From positions 62,001 through 126,000 of the forward strand of contig NZ_JAAIWM010000009.1 in assembly GCF_011008845.1 (NCBI RefSeq): 64,000 nucleotides of DNA. Direction: 5' to 3'. Positions 53,463 through 62,528 of the stretch are shown here, piece by piece (within the stretch, counting starts at the first letter, position 1; every line of letters starts with the position of its first letter). The stretch comes from Bacillus mesophilus (GTDB lineage: Bacteria > Bacillota > Bacilli > Bacillales > SA4). The notes below the pieces were generated by a model. The model was not told the DNA's origin and ran no database searches. It saw only the letters and a list, made by a program, of their open reading frames with translations. The position numbers were made by a program, and so were the translations under genes.

Positions 53463-54107
53463 TTATATACTAGCCACTGCCTGTTTTATTGGCGTTTCTC
53501 CGGCAACAAGATCGAATGACTTATTGAATGTATTCTCTTGATTAATAATCTCTAGAATAGTCCTAGCGACGTCCTCCCTTGGAATCGAGCCTCGTTCAAG
53601 GTTTTCTGCAGCTGTTACCTTTCCTGTGCCATTTTCATTTACTAGTGCACCTGGTCGGACAATCGTATAGCTTAATCCACTTTGAATCAGCATTTTATCA
53701 GCATAGTGTTTGGCAGCATAATAAGGCTTGAGTGGTTCATGCCAGTTTTCCCGATTGTGAGCCTGAATCGCGCTGACCATTAGAAACCTCTTCACTCCTA
53801 CCTCTTTGGCTGCATCCATCATCTTTGCAGCACCATCAAGATCGATTAGAAGTGTTTGATCCGAACCAGTATGTCCGCCAGATCCCGCTGTAAAGACAAC
53901 TGCATCACACCCTTTGACTGCGTCTTTAAGCTGGTTCACCGAATCTTCGAGGTTGCCAAGCACAGCTTCTACGTCTGATTGTAAGAACTCTGTTACCTGT
54001 TCTTCCGTTCGAACTAATGCTCTAACACTATACTCGTGACTTTCTTGCAGAAGCTTCACCAATTGTTTGCCGATCTGCCCATTTGCCCCAATGACTAATA
54101 CTTTCAT
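53463..54107 (-). CDS. Atypical SDR, NAD(P)H-binding protein (YhfK-like)
   Basis: A 214-residue Rossmann protein. The start at 54107 has AAAGGAG upstream. The cofactor motif is VIGANGQIGKQLVKLL near the N-terminus. The SDR active site is only partly kept (YYAAKHYADKML has Tyr-x-x-x-His), as in the SDR_a5/NmrA-like group to which Bacillus subtilis YhfK belongs. It may act as a redox sensor or reductase. It is monocistronic. Confidence 0.9.
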   Translation of the reverse strand: MKVLVIGANGQIGKQLVKLLQESHEYSVRALVRTEEQVTEFLQSDVEAVLGNLEDSVNQLKDAVKGCDAVVFTAGSGGHTGSDQTLLIDLDGAAKMMDAAKEVGVKRFLMVSAIQAHNRENWHEPLKPYYAAKHYADKMLIQSGLSYTIVRPGALVNENGTGKVTAAENLERGSIPREDVARTILEIINQENTFNKSFDLVAGETPIKQAVASI

Positions 54108-54182
54108 AACAAAACTCCTTTCTAATCTTTCTACCATTCATTATTTCACGCGTTATTAACTTATTCAAAGAATCCGCTTTTC

Positions 54183-54592
54183 CTAAGGTTGGTTATTCGT
54201 ACCCCCGAATGCAATACAATAGCCATCAAGATCCTTTATTGCAAATTCCTTCCATGGACCTGCCTTGTCATCTCCCATGGTTCAATGGCAATCTGGGCTC
54301 CTTTATCTTTAAATTCCTCATAAAGGTGATTAAGCTCAGTCCAATTTTCAACATAACAGTACAAGTCATAACCATTAGTTGAACTCTTTGATGGCTTATT
54401 CGGCTGTACATCTTCTGGTGAGTTTGCTTGAAGTAGCTTTATACCTAATCCGGTGAATCCGTCCCTGATCACCCACCATTCTGTTACCTCACAACCTAAT
54501 ACCTTCCTATAGAATTCTTGTGATGCGTTTAAGTCTGAAACAAGTAATACCTTTAATGAACTATGTATCTGCCTTTTTGCCAAACCCCTCAA
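54183..54592 (-). pseudogene. VOC/glyoxalase-family gene with frameshift near 3' end
   Basis: The frame starts at TTG (54592) behind AAAGGAAG and encodes a VOC domain (KVLLVSDLNASQEFYRKVLG). It stops at 54236 after EPWEMTRQVHGRNLQ. In the -1 frame the same DNA continues as GDDKAGPWKEFAIKDLDG then YCIAFGG, exactly the last strand and metal-ligand segment of this family (Glu or Asp before GYCIAFG). A one-base deletion between about 54262 and 54285 explains this. The family includes bleomycin-resistance and dioxygenase-like proteins; this one is probably not functional, unless the base is a sequencing error. Confidence 0.75.
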
Positions 54593-54691
54593 CCACTTCC
54601 TTTAGAATTTTTTCCATATAAAGAATAGTTTCAACGGAAATAACTATTAAACCTTCTAAATGAAGTATTTTAATACGTTCATTCATAAACA

Positions 54692-54724
54692 GAAAAACCA
54701 CTCAACTAAGTAGTTGAATGGTTT
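54692..54724 (-). terminator. Terminator of unknown membrane protein gene
   Basis: AACCA...CAACT pairs with AGTTG...TGGTT, with T-rich flanks, six bases after the stop codon. Confidence 0.75.
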
Positions 54725-54730
54725 CATTAT

Positions 54731-56401
54731 TTATTCTAATCCTTCAATTGTAAGTTCCTTAACTGGTAGAAAATCCTCACCTGTGTCTAAATAACTAAGA
54801 TTAACTTGATCGCCTTCTTGCAGATAGATCACAAGAGGTGACTGTTCAGATGAAACGATAAAATTTTGACGAGTATTTAGCAAGAATGAAACAACGGTAT
54901 AATCCCCAACCTTTTCTTTATATACTCGCTGAATCGAACCGGTAACTCGCTTTTCCTCAGCATCTGAGGTGCCATCTACTGTACTACCGCCTCTTTGGAG
55001 TGCTGTTTTATATTTTTTCAATGCTTCATTTGGAGTATTAGCAAAGACGGAAATCTCTGGATTGGCTGCCGATACAATGAAATAGTTTTGTAGAAATCCA
55101 TTGGCATCCAAGACCGGAGCCAACCAACTAGCTTCTCCGTAGAAATTGTAAAGTATCGGCATGGCTCCATTCCACTTCTTCTCAACGAATTTCTTTTCGA
55201 TGATTTGAAGGGCTCCTTCAGAATCCATGTAAGACTTTTCGAGATTACCAGAATAGAAAGTTGCTTCTCCTGATCTAGCATGAGTTAGAGAGTAACCTAA
55301 CATGGAATCCACACCCTCTTTTGGACTTGTAAAGTCGGTGAAATAATACATCTCTCCATCTTTATCAAAAATAGGGCTCACATTGGCTTCCGTTCCTTCA
55401 TCTGAAGGTAACTTGACGTCTGATTTACCGAAGATACTATTCCAAAAACCATGTACATAATTTCCAAAATAGCTATTTTGCAAGCTAACTGATTCTGGTG
55501 AAACCGCACCATCTATGAATGCTGGAACATCAGATAAAGGATATATATTCATTGCGCCACTAACAGGGTTAACAGCGACTACACCCTTCGCAACGAAGCC
55601 GTTTCTAGCAGATACAAATTCTCCAAAGGTACGAATGTAATACGGAGTTCCTTCATCATCTACCTCTAATTGAGGATCACCATAGAATATATGAGTCGGA
55701 AATTGCATACGAATTTTTCTCTCGATATTTTTCTGAAAATATGCCGATGGAGCATAATTCATTTCTGCTTTAACAAATACCGGATTGGCAGAAGAATCGG
55801 TAGCACTCAATGTAAAGTACCCTGGGATGCTATCGCCATTCAACCATTTAAAAAAGCCCGAAAATTCAACAGGAGCAATATAGACAAATTCTCCATTCAC
55901 CTTTTGAATTTGTAAATTCCCAAGTTCATAGTAGCTTGTATCAGGTACCTGACCAAATGCCTTTCTCATTTTATTTCGTGCAAATTGAGGAGGTACACTC
56001 GCAGGAGTTTTCGTTTCATCAAATGCTTCAATCTCAGTTTTCTGATCCATCTCAGATAACTCATATTTCTCATTTGCATTCCATACTGGCGCAGATAGCA
56101 TATAGATCGCTAGAAATAGCGTGACAGCAAACAGACCCGCTTTAACCATTCGCTCTTTACCAGTGGCGATTAGAGCACCTACCCCTGTCACAAAAATCAG
56201 ATACATCCATAGTGATGAGAAGTTCTGATCTAAGTTACTTAAATAGTAAAATACAAATGCTATAGGAAAGCTAAGGATAAATGTCACAACAAATCCTATT
56301 TGTATAGAACTCTTTTTTTCTTTATTGTTATTCATATAAGGTGTCACTATAATTGCGGTTGCTAAGCCCACAATAAGTGAAAAAAGTAATATATTCCCCA
56401 T
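54731..56401 (-). CDS. Large membrane-anchored protein of unknown function
   Basis: The start at 56401 has AAAGGAG upstream, giving 556 residues. The N-terminus has about four helices (to about residue 115), then a long extracytoplasmic region with repeated beta-type segments (YYELGNLQIQKVNGEFVYIA, YIRTFGEFVSARNGFVAKG, MYYFTDFTSPKEGVDSMLG). The last 90 residues resemble an OB-like strand set (VTGSIQRVYKEKVGDYTVVS). No catalytic motif or known family is recognised. The gene lies after the phased CAACGA array. Confidence 0.75.
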   Translation of the reverse strand: MGNILLFSLIVGLATAIIVTPYMNNNKEKKSSIQIGFVVTFILSFPIAFVFYYLSNLDQNFSSLWMYLIFVTGVGALIATGKERMVKAGLFAVTLFLAIYMLSAPVWNANEKYELSEMDQKTEIEAFDETKTPASVPPQFARNKMRKAFGQVPDTSYYELGNLQIQKVNGEFVYIAPVEFSGFFKWLNGDSIPGYFTLSATDSSANPVFVKAEMNYAPSAYFQKNIERKIRMQFPTHIFYGDPQLEVDDEGTPYYIRTFGEFVSARNGFVAKGVVAVNPVSGAMNIYPLSDVPAFIDGAVSPESVSLQNSYFGNYVHGFWNSIFGKSDVKLPSDEGTEANVSPIFDKDGEMYYFTDFTSPKEGVDSMLGYSLTHARSGEATFYSGNLEKSYMDSEGALQIIEKKFVEKKWNGAMPILYNFYGEASWLAPVLDANGFLQNYFIVSAANPEISVFANTPNEALKKYKTALQRGGSTVDGTSDAEEKRVTGSIQRVYKEKVGDYTVVSFLLNTRQNFIVSSEQSPLVIYLQEGDQVNLSYLDTGEDFLPVKELTIEGLE

Positions 56402-56499
56402 AGATAATCTCCTTTCAATCCTGCTTCTATTAGGTAATACGTTGGAACGCGTAAAAGGTTTCAAATTAAGAGTAATTAGGAAGCCATAAATGTGTTTTT

Positions 56500-56591
56500 C
56501 AACGATATTTCAGTTTTAACAACGAAACTAACTCTCTTATCAACGATTATTAAATTTTATCAACGAAATCGCAGTGGCTTTCAACGAAATT
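56500..56591 (-). repeat. Phased short-repeat array, CAACGA boxes every 20-21 bp
   Basis: Five TCAACGAAAT-like boxes are evenly placed, with CAACGA starting at 56500, 56520, 56541, 56561 and 56582 (spacing 20, 21, 20, 21). The spacers are unrelated. On the minus strand the boxes read ATTTCGTTGA, like AATTGCGTGA of the array at 1472-1583. The array follows the metalloprotease terminator by about 33 bases and precedes the unknown membrane protein gene. Confidence 0.8.
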
Positions 56592-56624
56592 ACTTTTTCT
56601 TCCAGATGCAAAAACCCAAACAAA

Positions 56625-56650
56625 GCGTGAAGAGTAATTTCTCTTCACGC
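56625..56650 (-). terminator. Terminator of ankyrin-metalloprotease gene
   Basis: GCGTGAAGAG pairs perfectly with CTCTTCACGC around a six-base loop, 16 bases after the stop codon. It is followed by TTTGTTTGGGTTTTT on the minus strand. Confidence 0.85.
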
Positions 56651-56665
56651 CTCAAAGTTCACAGT

Positions 56666-57949
56666 TTACTCTGTATAAGAACTGATTAGTTCAACGTATT
56701 CCGTATCACCGATTTCAGCGGCATGGTCAATCGCTGTCATTTCATCTATATCTGCAAGCAATGGATCTGCACCTGCTTCTAATAAAAATTCTCCCACTTC
56801 AAGGTTTGCAGTCATTACGGCAGACATTAATGGTGTCCAACCAGACTCATCTTGAATATTGGGATTGGCACCGTTTTCTATTAACACTGATATCATTTCC
56901 AAATCTTCATTTACGACGGCTAACAGTAGAGGGCTCTCACCATACTCATTCACTTCATTTATCTCTTCTCCTGCACTTACTAGTTCACTAACTCTTTCAA
57001 GATCTTCGTCCATCGTTGCTTCCATAAGAGGAGAATATTCAACTTCAGGAGGATATTCTTCATCTAGAAAGGGGATCTGTTCTAGAGCCATAATTCCAGC
57101 AAATGTGACTCCTGCCACAATAATTGGAAATAAGAAAAATACAATAAACATAATAGCTAATGTTTGTCTTCCTCTTGTTATAAGAGGTACACTGGGACTT
57201 CCGTACATGAGTTGTTGTATTTCATGTATTCTCTTTGGAATAGGAGGATGTGTCGAAAGTAGCTCTGTTAAAGTAACAAACATCCCCTTCTTATCATTAT
57301 ATTGTTCTTGATACTCTGTCAGGTTTACATCTTTGTATAGACGTTTACCTGCTGCTAACGCTAATAATCCATTAATCGCATCCTCAGGTTTTTCCGTGTA
57401 ATAGGCTGCCATTCGATCACAAGTATACTCAGCCATTCTAGAAAAACTAACACCTATGAAAGGTATCCACATAGCAGGAAACACAAGTAATGCTTTGACA
57501 ACATGATTCCTTTTGATATGGGCAAGTTCATGAGCGATGACATAATCGATTTCATGACCTTCTGAATCAAGTGAGACTTCAACGAAATCCGAATATAAAA
57601 TAACCATATTTTTACCGAACAAGCCAAATACCTTTGTGGCAAACGCATTTAACATACCACCAGACTCTACTATATACACTTCAGGTATTTTGTTGAGCTC
57701 CATTTTCCTGCTTAGTTCTTCCACTCTTTTATATAACTCAGGAAACTGATTTTCTTTAAGTCGAACTCCATTTACTTGAATATGTGACATGGAAATAGCA
57801 TGGGAAAATAAAGAAAAAAGGCCGATAGCAATAAAAATAATGGCACCAATAATGGACACTAGTAAATAGATGGCTGCTGTAATACTTGTAATGATACATA
57901 GTCCGTACATTAAGTTTTCATGCTTATGAACTAATAATGGTTTTTCCAA
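56666..57949 (-). CDS. M48 zinc metalloprotease fused to C-terminal ankyrin repeats
   Basis: A 427-residue HtpX/M48-like membrane peptidase with an ankyrin tail. The TTG at 57949 has AGGAG eight bases upstream; the GTG before it abuts that site. Two helices lie near the N-terminus (about 16-50). The zinc site is His140-Glu141-x-x-His144 (IAHELAHIKRNH) with Glu174 (AEYTCDRMA) as third ligand. A third helix lies near 265-285. From about 300 on, four ankyrin repeats follow (SPLMEATMDEDLERVSELV, SPLLLAVVNEDLEMISVL, TPLMSAVMTANLEVGEFLL, TAIDHAAEIGDTEYVELI). Ordinary HtpX lacks ankyrins. The RDD gene lies 45 bases upstream, likely in the same transcript. Confidence 0.92.
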   Translation of the reverse strand: MEKPLLVHKHENLMYGLCIITSITAAIYLLVSIIGAIIFIAIGLFSLFSHAISMSHIQVNGVRLKENQFPELYKRVEELSRKMELNKIPEVYIVESGGMLNAFATKVFGLFGKNMVILYSDFVEVSLDSEGHEIDYVIAHELAHIKRNHVVKALLVFPAMWIPFIGVSFSRMAEYTCDRMAAYYTEKPEDAINGLLALAAGKRLYKDVNLTEYQEQYNDKKGMFVTLTELLSTHPPIPKRIHEIQQLMYGSPSVPLITRGRQTLAIMFIVFFLFPIIVAGVTFAGIMALEQIPFLDEEYPPEVEYSPLMEATMDEDLERVSELVSAGEEINEVNEYGESPLLLAVVNEDLEMISVLIENGANPNIQDESGWTPLMSAVMTANLEVGEFLLEAGADPLLADIDEMTAIDHAAEIGDTEYVELISSYTE

Positions 57950-57972
57950 TGTCCTCACTCCTGTTTACAGAA

Positions 57973-57997
57973 AACCTCTCACCAAAAGAGAAAGGTT
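57973..57997 (-). promoter_or_regulatory. Hairpin between RDD and metalloprotease genes
   Basis: AACCTCTC pairs with GAGAAAGGTT around a short loop, 10 bases after the RDD stop. It could partially end transcription or set relative message level. Confidence 0.5.
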
Positions 57998-58003
57998 CTT
58001 TTA

Positions 58004-58408
58004 CTACTCAGCTCTAATAACAATCGTTTTCGCTATATAGTCATGTAACGCCCTTTTTGACTTTCCAGCAGCCATTAAATAACCAATAAATAGGATTAAG
58101 GTTGAAATCATCTTTCCTATAAGCTCACGTAATGCCATCATCCCCATTGATACTCGGCTACCATCCACATTTGCGACTCTTATTCCTGTTAGCTTTTTAC
58201 CAAACGTTTGACCATTATTTTTAGCTTGAAACCAAACAAAATAAACGATCGTTAGGACAAGGCTAATCACAGATGTTACCATCGTTCCCGCTTCAGGGTC
58301 ATCCAACCCGACGAATAACATTGAAATGATAAATTGAATCACACCTAAAATAAGGCTATCAATAATTAAGGCAACAAATCTTATCCAAAATCCAGCTCTA
58401 TTTTCCAT
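58004..58408 (-). CDS. RDD family membrane protein
   Basis: A 134-residue RDD-domain protein with three to four membrane helices. The motif AGFWIRFVALIIDSLI carries the Arg and Asp after which the family is named, and QTFGKKLTGIRVANVDG matches the second conserved loop. RDD proteins are often encoded beside proteases or transporters and their role is mostly unknown. AGGAGAGAT precedes the ATG. It is upstream of the ankyrin-metalloprotease gene and probably shares its promoter. Confidence 0.9.
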   Translation of the reverse strand: MENRAGFWIRFVALIIDSLILGVIQFIISMLFVGLDDPEAGTMVTSVISLVLTIVYFVWFQAKNNGQTFGKKLTGIRVANVDGSRVSMGMMALRELIGKMISTLILFIGYLMAAGKSKRALHDYIAKTIVIRAE

Positions 58409-58544
58409 TGATCTCTCCTCCTCTCCTCCTTTCTAATAAATTCCCCTGAATGAAACTAGGATATGCTCATGTGAAATCAGATTTACAATCAATAAATCAT
58501 CCTTTCAGTAGGACACATGTAAGTAATTAGGGTTTTTTAATACG

Positions 58545-59279
58545 ATGGGTGATAAACTCATACTAGAAGTAAAGATTAGGCTAGACGTCACAGAAGAGTT
58601 AATAAAGAAGACTAACCAGAAAACGTTGAACATTATAAAAACAAACAAAGCGGTGAATTTATTGATAGAGAATACAGATGAAAGAGTTATTCCTGAACTG
58701 ATGAAACATACTAATCCTTCCTTACTAGAACATATTGCCCGGTATCAGTTTGCCCTTGAATATATACATGGTCACGTTTTAGATTTGGCATGTGGAGTAG
58801 GATATGGAGCGCACATGATAGCAAAATCAAAAAAGAAACAGCTTCAAAAAGTAATTGGAATTGATATAGATCAAGCCACGATTACGTACGCAAAGCAAAC
58901 GTACTATCATCCTTTAGTTACGTATCAGCATGAAAATGCAGTTGATCCTTTTTTACCTGACAAACTAGGTACTTTTGATGCGATTACTAGTTTTGAAACG
59001 CTTGAGCATGTTGAAGAAGAAGAACAATTTTTAGCTAATATCTTTAACATGTTGAAACCCAATGGAACACTAGTCATTTCTACTCCTTTTGGTGAGGGAC
59101 GAGGTAAACCATGTGGATCACCGTTTCATGTTCACCAATTGACTGTTCCAGAATTTAAGGACCTCTTTCACTCTTATCAAGATGTATCCTTTTATGGACA
59201 AAACGGTGTACTAATTGAACCACTGGAGTCTAAGCGAACCGAGCATTTACCAATTGGGATTGCAGTTTGTAAAAAATAA
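58545..59279 (+). CDS. Class I SAM-dependent methyltransferase
   Basis: A methyltransferase whose Rossmann core starts with motif I VLDLACGVGYGAHMI. Motif II is GIDIDQATITYA, and FDAITSFETLEHVEEEE with GTLVISTPFG completes the fold. The 244-residue reading from 58545 has no good ribosome site. A TTG at 58662 with GGTGA five bases upstream would give about 205 residues beginning near ERVIPELMKHTNPSLLEH, which is closer to relatives; the first 39 residues may therefore not be translated. The methyl acceptor is unknown. It is monocistronic with a terminator. Confidence 0.88.
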   Translation: MGDKLILEVKIRLDVTEELIKKTNQKTLNIIKTNKAVNLLIENTDERVIPELMKHTNPSLLEHIARYQFALEYIHGHVLDLACGVGYGAHMIAKSKKKQLQKVIGIDIDQATITYAKQTYYHPLVTYQHENAVDPFLPDKLGTFDAITSFETLEHVEEEEQFLANIFNMLKPNGTLVISTPFGEGRGKPCGSPFHVHQLTVPEFKDLFHSYQDVSFYGQNGVLIEPLESKRTEHLPIGIAVCKK

Positions 59280-59309
59280 GACTTCCAGAAACCTGGAAAA
59301 AACAAAAAA

Positions 59310-59346
59310 AACAGAAATTGTGCTTTGAACGATTTCTGTTTTTTTT
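59310..59346 (+). terminator. Terminator of methyltransferase gene
   Basis: ACAGAAAT pairs with ATTTCTGT and eight Ts follow. Confidence 0.85.
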
Positions 59347-59484
59347 ATGTCAATTTAAAGTAGTGGATAGTCCCTCTAGCTTTACAAACCGGTAGCCCCT
59401 TCTTTTTGTTTATTGATTAAATAGTTTAATTTTTAAGCCACTCTGGGGAATAATAACCTCAATTAAACGTTCGGAGGGATTTCA

Positions 59485-59976
59485 TTGCGGTTTATGAAGA
59501 AGTATTCAAAGTCATTACTACTCCTAATGATGCTACTATCTTGGGCTTCGCTTTTCTTATTTGGTAAAGGTAATCTCAAAAGGTTTTTGCCAGCAGGGCT
59601 ATTCATGTTACTCATGGTAACCTTAGAAGATCTTTTTGCCCAAAAGAGAAAGTGGTGGGCATGGTACGAAAAGCTTTTCCCTAATCTCTCAGGAATCATT
59701 CCCTTTTTATGGGGGCCCTTTTTAATCGGATCGTTATGGTTATTAAAACTAAGTTATGGCAATTTCAAAAGATATATCATATATAATCTTCTTGTTGATT
59801 CTATATCTACTTTTTTCATCACTGACTTTTTTTCAAAATTACGAGTCGGTGGCTTAGTACGGCTTAAAAAGTATCAGTTGTCATTGTTGTTTTTTCTTAA
59901 ATCCCTCCTTCTATATGGGTTTCAATCCTTGGTAGAAAGATTTAAAAAGGTTAAAACAATATCCCCTGAATCATAG
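59485..59976 (+). CDS. Membrane protein of unknown function
   Basis: A 163-residue protein. The TTG start has GGAGGG six bases upstream. It has about four membrane helices (starting YSKSLLLLMMLLSWASLFLF), a Trp-rich loop (KRKWWAWYEKLFPNLSG) and a basic C-terminus. It resembles small uncharacterised Bacillaceae membrane proteins in the style of the gene at 13192, but no family can be fixed. It appears monocistronic. Confidence 0.75.
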   Translation: MRFMKKYSKSLLLLMMLLSWASLFLFGKGNLKRFLPAGLFMLLMVTLEDLFAQKRKWWAWYEKLFPNLSGIIPFLWGPFLIGSLWLLKLSYGNFKRYIIYNLLVDSISTFFITDFFSKLRVGGLVRLKKYQLSLLFFLKSLLLYGFQSLVERFKKVKTISPES

Positions 59977-60043
59977 GTTTTTTCGTGCTTATAACGCATC
60001 CAAAACCACCTACATAGCACACAATAGATCGGCTATTTGCTTT

Positions 60044-60069
60044 ATAAAAGAGAGAGGATTTCCTCTCTC
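60044..60069 (-). terminator. Terminator of ldh
   Basis: GAGAGAGGA pairs perfectly with TCCTCTCTC, followed on the minus strand by TTTTAT, just past the stop codon. Confidence 0.8.
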
Positions 60070-60074
60070 GCTGC

Positions 60075-61016
60075 CTAAAATATCTTGCTTATGAAATCTT
60101 TTAGTATACCGATAGATGTATTGAATTGTTTAGTTTCTACCTCATTTAGTTTCAATTCTACAAGTTCTCGAATACCTGATGAGTTTATAATAGCAGGTAC
60201 CCCCACATAAACATCAGCATGGCCGTACTCTCCAGATAATAACGCAGACACAGGAAGCACTGAATCTTCATTCTTAGCAATGGCCTTTGTTATTCTTGCT
60301 AAACCCATGCCAATTCCATAGTACGTAGCACCTTTTCTTTTAATAATCTCATAAGCTGCATCCCTTACTTTAATAAAGGTTTCTTCTAGTTCGGCATCTG
60401 TGGGAATTTTGTTTTCATCGAATTGTACTAACGGCTTTCCACCAATGGTTACATGACTCCAAACTGGGAGCGATGAATCACCATGTTCTCCAAGTATGTA
60501 GGCATGAATATTTCTAGAATCTACTTTAAACTTTTCTGCAAGTAAATACCTGAACCTCGCTGTATCTAACACAGTTCCTGATCCAATCACCTGCTGATGT
60601 GGTAGCCCTGAATATTTCCAAGTTGCATAGGCTAGTACATCCACTGGGTTTGTCGCGACGAGGAAAATACCTTTAAATCCTGACTTCATCACATTTTCTA
60701 CAATGCCCTTAAAAATCCTTGCATTCTTCTCAAGTAAATCTAAACGTGTTTCACCTGGAGCTTGATTTGCACCTGCGCAATTTACAACTAAATCTGCATT
60801 TTTACAATCTTCATATGTACCTGCCCATATATTCATCGGTGAGGAGAATGGCATCCCATGGAGGAGATCAATTGCATCTCCTTCTGCTTTTTGATGATTT
60901 AAATCAATGATCACTAAATCTCTAACAAACCCTTGATTTAATAGGGCATAAGCATAACTTGATCCTACAGCACCAGCGCCTATTATGACGACCTTCATAC
61001 TTTTCGATTGAATCAA
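60075..61016 (-). CDS. ldh: L-lactate dehydrogenase
   Basis: A 313-residue NAD-dependent enzyme that interconverts pyruvate and L-lactate. The TTG at 61016 is chosen as start, with AGGAGG nine bases upstream; the longer frame to 61052 would begin before that site. Features are [18 protein letters not shown] (NAD), [19 protein letters not shown] (mobile loop with catalytic Arg), [12 protein letters not shown], and [12 protein letters not shown] with the catalytic His. Gln102 in the loop favours pyruvate over oxaloacetate, as in lactate and not malate dehydrogenases. No clear Rex box was found upstream. Confidence 0.94.
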   Translation of the reverse strand: MIQSKSMKVVIIGAGAVGSSYAYALLNQGFVRDLVIIDLNHQKAEGDAIDLLHGMPFSSPMNIWAGTYEDCKNADLVVNCAGANQAPGETRLDLLEKNARIFKGIVENVMKSGFKGIFLVATNPVDVLAYATWKYSGLPHQQVIGSGTVLDTARFRYLLAEKFKVDSRNIHAYILGEHGDSSLPVWSHVTIGGKPLVQFDENKIPTDAELEETFIKVRDAAYEIIKRKGATYYGIGMGLARITKAIAKNEDSVLPVSALLSGEYGHADVYVGVPAIINSSGIRELVELKLNEVETKQFNTSIGILKDFISKIF

Positions 61017-61114
61017 AGTCTTGTTCCTCCTAGAAGTCTCGATAGATTTCATTATGTTTCCTATAGGTTATATTTATCTATACGTGTTTGTTTATACGTA
61101 ACTAGTTTTGCACA

Positions 61115-61142
61115 ACAAAAAAGCTTGAGAAAACTCAAGCTT
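61115..61142 (-). terminator. Terminator of ktrAB operon
   Basis: AAGCTTGAG pairs with CTCAAGCTT and six Ts follow on the minus strand. Confidence 0.85.
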
Positions 61143-61203
61143 CTTCCTTTAAACTAATTCTGAAGATCCAATAAAACCTAATATGAAGAAGGGAATATAA
61201 TGC

Positions 61204-62526
61204 TTATCCAGTTAGTACGTCTTCTTTAGGGTAACGAATTTTAGACTTAACTGGTCTAGCCAATGAAAACGCCATCGTTAACGGTCCAAGTTTGCCTATA
61301 AACATGACTAAGACAATCATCACTTTTCCAATCTCGCTTAACTCGCCTGTTAACCCCATTGATAATCCTACTGTACCAAATGCCGAAATGACTTCAAATA
61401 CAATCTCTAGAAATGGTGCGTCTTCAGTTATATTTAATATAAAGATCACCATAAAAATAAGCATGAGTGCCATTGTGGATATAGCCAATGACCGGAAAAC
61501 AACAGTTTCAGAAATAGATCGACGGGCAATCATAATTTGGTCTTTACCTCTTAGGAAAGAAATGACAGCAAGAATAATCACAACCAAAGTTGTTAATTTG
61601 ATGCCCCCACCGGTTGAGGCACTTCCTGCTCCAACAAACATAAGAAGAAGCATGAAGTGAATGGTTGAATCATCTAGACTCGCAATATCAAGGGAATTAA
61701 ATCCCGCTGTCCTTGGTGTAACAGCCTGAAAATAGGAAGCCCATAATTTATCACCTAACGAGAGTGGTCCCAAAGTATTGGGATTTCCAAACTCTAAAAA
61801 GAAGATGAATAGCATGGAAACGACATTTAGTATGAGAGTACCAATCAACATTAATTTCGTATGCAAACTAAGCTTCTGAAATTTTCGTTTCACTTTTAAG
61901 TCTGCTAATACCGTAAAACCTAACCCGCCGACGATAAATAAAAAGGTAATCACAATATTCACAAGAGGGTCACCTACATAGCCCATTAAGCTATCTGACC
62001 ATAAGGCAAACCCAGCGTTATTAAAGGCAGATATCGAATGAAAAAAACTATAATAAAGACCTTTTGAAACTCCCATTTCTGGAACCCACCGAATAGCAAG
62101 TAGGAGCATCGCAATAGCCTCAATCGATATTGAAAAAATAAAGAGGTTTTTTACTAATGAAATTACTCCACCTAGGGAGGTCTGGTTTAATGCTTGTTGA
62201 ACTAATATTCGTTCTTTAAAGCTAATTTTTTTTCCGAGCATCATAAAGATTAATACCGCAAAGGACATGATCCCAAGTCCCCCTAACTGAATGAGGGATA
62301 CAATGACTATTTCGCCAAACAGAGTAAAGGCAGTCTCTGTATCTACCACAACAAGTCCCGTTACAGTCATTGCTGAGGTAGCAGTAAATAAAGCATTAAG
62401 CCAACTTATATCTTCTTCTGTTGAAAATGGAAACTTCAACAGGATTGTTCCAATTAAAATAGCCGATAAAAATACAAGCAATAGAAGCCGTGAAGGATTC
62501 ACATTTTTTGCTTTTATCTTCTTCAT
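61204..62526 (-). CDS. ktrB: K+ channel-like subunit KtrB
   Basis: A 440-residue membrane subunit of the Ktr K+ uptake system, with four M1-P-M2 repeats. The filter loops each keep the essential Gly: AMTVTGLVV, AFNNAGFALW, PRTAGFNSL and FGTVGLSMG. The flexible gate loop after the third pore (GAGSASTGGGIKL) is intact. It starts two bases after the ktrA stop, in one operon with the cytosolic gating ring. The c-di-AMP riboswitch upstream indicates control by that second messenger. Confidence 0.95.
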   Translation of the reverse strand: MKKIKAKNVNPSRLLLLVFLSAILIGTILLKFPFSTEEDISWLNALFTATSAMTVTGLVVVDTETAFTLFGEIVIVSLIQLGGLGIMSFAVLIFMMLGKKISFKERILVQQALNQTSLGGVISLVKNLFIFSISIEAIAMLLLAIRWVPEMGVSKGLYYSFFHSISAFNNAGFALWSDSLMGYVGDPLVNIVITFLFIVGGLGFTVLADLKVKRKFQKLSLHTKLMLIGTLILNVVSMLFIFFLEFGNPNTLGPLSLGDKLWASYFQAVTPRTAGFNSLDIASLDDSTIHFMLLLMFVGAGSASTGGGIKLTTLVVIILAVISFLRGKDQIMIARRSISETVVFRSLAISTMALMLIFMVIFILNITEDAPFLEIVFEVISAFGTVGLSMGLTGELSEIGKVMIVLVMFIGKLGPLTMAFSLARPVKSKIRYPKEDVLTG

Positions 62527-62528
62527 GT

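Noticed and set aside
61020..61115. Rex box upstream of ldh
   Set aside because: No TTGTGAAN4TTCACAA-like inverted repeat is present in the leader.
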